A stretch of DNA of 54,365 bases, taken from an uncultured Dialister sp. Lineage in GTDB: Bacteria > Bacillota > Negativicutes > Veillonellales > Dialisteraceae. A model generated the notes under the pieces. The model was not told where the DNA came from and searched no databases. It saw only the letters and a program-made list of their open reading frames with translations. Location of the stretch: positions 1 through 54,365 of the forward strand of contig URIB01000007.1 in NCBI GenBank assembly GCA_900547785.1, read 5' to 3'. Made by a program: the position numbers and the translations under genes. Shown piece by piece: positions 53,649 through 54,365 of the stretch. Within the stretch, counting starts at the first letter, position 1; every line of letters begins with the position of its first letter.

Positions 53649-54032
53649 ATGGAAATCAAAACAGGCCTGACCGGCTCGGCATCAAAATATGTCACCGACC
53701 CTGATACCGCGGTAAACGTAAAAAGCGGCACCCTCAAAGTCCTTGCCACCCCCGTTCTTGCGGCACTTATGGAAGAAGCTGCCGTCAATGCCCTGGCAGA
53801 ATATCTTCCGAAAGAACAGACCACCGTCGGCGGATATATCGCCGTCCGCCACAATGCCGCTACTCTCCCCGGCCACCGGATCGAAGCGGAAGCTAAAATC
53901 ACCCATGTGGAAAACAAAAAAATCAGCTTCCACATCACAGCCAGTGATGACAAAGGTCCCGTCGGAGAAGCGGAACATACCCGTTTCATCGTGGACACAG
54001 AATCATTCATGGATCGTGTCAAAAATAAATAG
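53649..54032 (+). CDS. FlK-like hotdog thioesterase
   Basis: 127 aa from the ATG at 53649; GGAG is eight bases before it, whereas the ATG at 53643 sits too close to the site. Hotdog fold with the fluoroacetyl-CoA-thioesterase-like triad: T in ATPVLAALMEEAAVNAL, the Glu in the same helix, and His in AVRHNAATLPG. Substrate specificity unknown; probably an acyl-CoA hydrolase. Confidence 0.75.
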   Translation: MEIKTGLTGSASKYVTDPDTAVNVKSGTLKVLATPVLAALMEEAAVNALAEYLPKEQTTVGGYIAVRHNAATLPGHRIEAEAKITHVENKKISFHITASDDKGPVGEAEHTRFIVDTESFMDRVKNK

Positions 54033-54056
54033 TCTTGTCATAACAAACTAACAATC

Positions 54057-54108
54057 AAAAACTGACCTGCCGAGAGAAAAATTTCTCTCCCCGGCGGATC
54101 AGTTTTTA
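54057..54108. terminator. Intrinsic terminator of the thioesterase gene
   Basis: AAAAACTGA..GCCGAGAGAAA pairs with TTTCTCTCCCCGGC..TCAGTTTTT, just after the stop. Confidence 0.85.
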
Positions 54109-54365
54109 ATTTCCACCCAATTCTTTCCTTTCATATATCGGATAAGTATTGAATGCTATATACCAAAACGCAATTCACCTCTGCTGTCATTCTTGAGCGG
54201 CAGGCAAAATCGGAATGTCAATAATAGAAAAAACATGATATGACTCTTAGCGAAGAATCCGGCAAGAGATACTCACAAAAAGCGTATTTAACACCCACAT
54301 TCTTTGCCCAGATTCTTACCGCTCCCGTTGGTCGGGTATGGCGTTTCACTCATTTTTACAGCGTC
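54109..54365. other. Repeat region at the right window edge
   Basis: No gene is seen after the terminator. It contains an R1 copy and the first part of a second, inverted R1, cut by the window end. Confidence 0.65.
54183..54263 (+). repeat. R1 repeat, plus orientation
   Basis: GCTGTCATTCTTGAGCG to AGCGAAGAATCCGGC. A minus copy starts at about 54306. Confidence 0.8.

Overview
The window looks like chromosomal DNA of a diderm Firmicute of the class Negativicutes, most probably Dialister or a close Veillonellaceae relative. The signs are TonB-dependent outer-membrane receptors and an AsmA-like envelope protein beside Firmicutes-style gene sets (mltG-trmR-trhP, a TM2 protein, NCS2 permease), strong Shine-Dalgarno sites and mid-40s % GC. 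This placement is inference from gene content; no rRNA or tRNA gene was seen.

Layout. 1-9100: two unknown genes, exported proteins, a MatC-type carrier, a divergent aroB and an AsmA-like gene, ending in a 1.2 kb block of palindromic repeats. 9150-18750: an AT-rich metal-complex uptake island. One FecCD/FecE-type ABC cassette is joined to two related receptor plus binding-protein pairs. In pair 1 both genes are out of frame: the receptor through a G9 run in its signal peptide (G7 in the intact paralogue), the binding protein through an 8-bp tandem duplication. Pair 2 is intact and preceded by a CGGC-domain gene. Both pairs share a related promoter and a conserved hairpin leader; the pair 1 promoter overlaps a Fur-like box. 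19000-26200: a soluble protein with two TonB C-terminal domains, a TIM-barrel protein, more repeats, a lone binding lipoprotein, a uracil permease with a terminator in its leader, deoC, and an LMW phosphatase homologue that lacks its nucleophile. 26400-31430: a Ugp/Mal-type ABC operon with a TIM-barrel isomerase. 31650-35000: a zinc-ribbon membrane protein beside a gene relic, then a Zn/Cd-type P-ATPase with a separate HMA protein and a divergent ArsR repressor. 35100-44300: dnaB, a family-4 UDG, a Fur-family regulator, a methyltransferase whose promoter has a G8 run in its spacer and a Fur-like box, then an FAD protein-purB-purA operon. 44500-54365: an extended tautomerase, a duplicated two-gene set of exported proteins (A-B-A-B), pncB, an FMN-fold protein, mltG-trmR-trhP-DUF4911 (cell-wall lytic enzyme plus wobble-uridine modification), a thioesterase and a terminal repeat.

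The most notable theme is probable contingency control of nutrient acquisition: a G run inside a receptor gene, a tandem duplication in its partner binding protein, and a G run in the promoter of a Fur-boxed methyltransferase. Second is the unrecognised A-B-A-B set of exported proteins.
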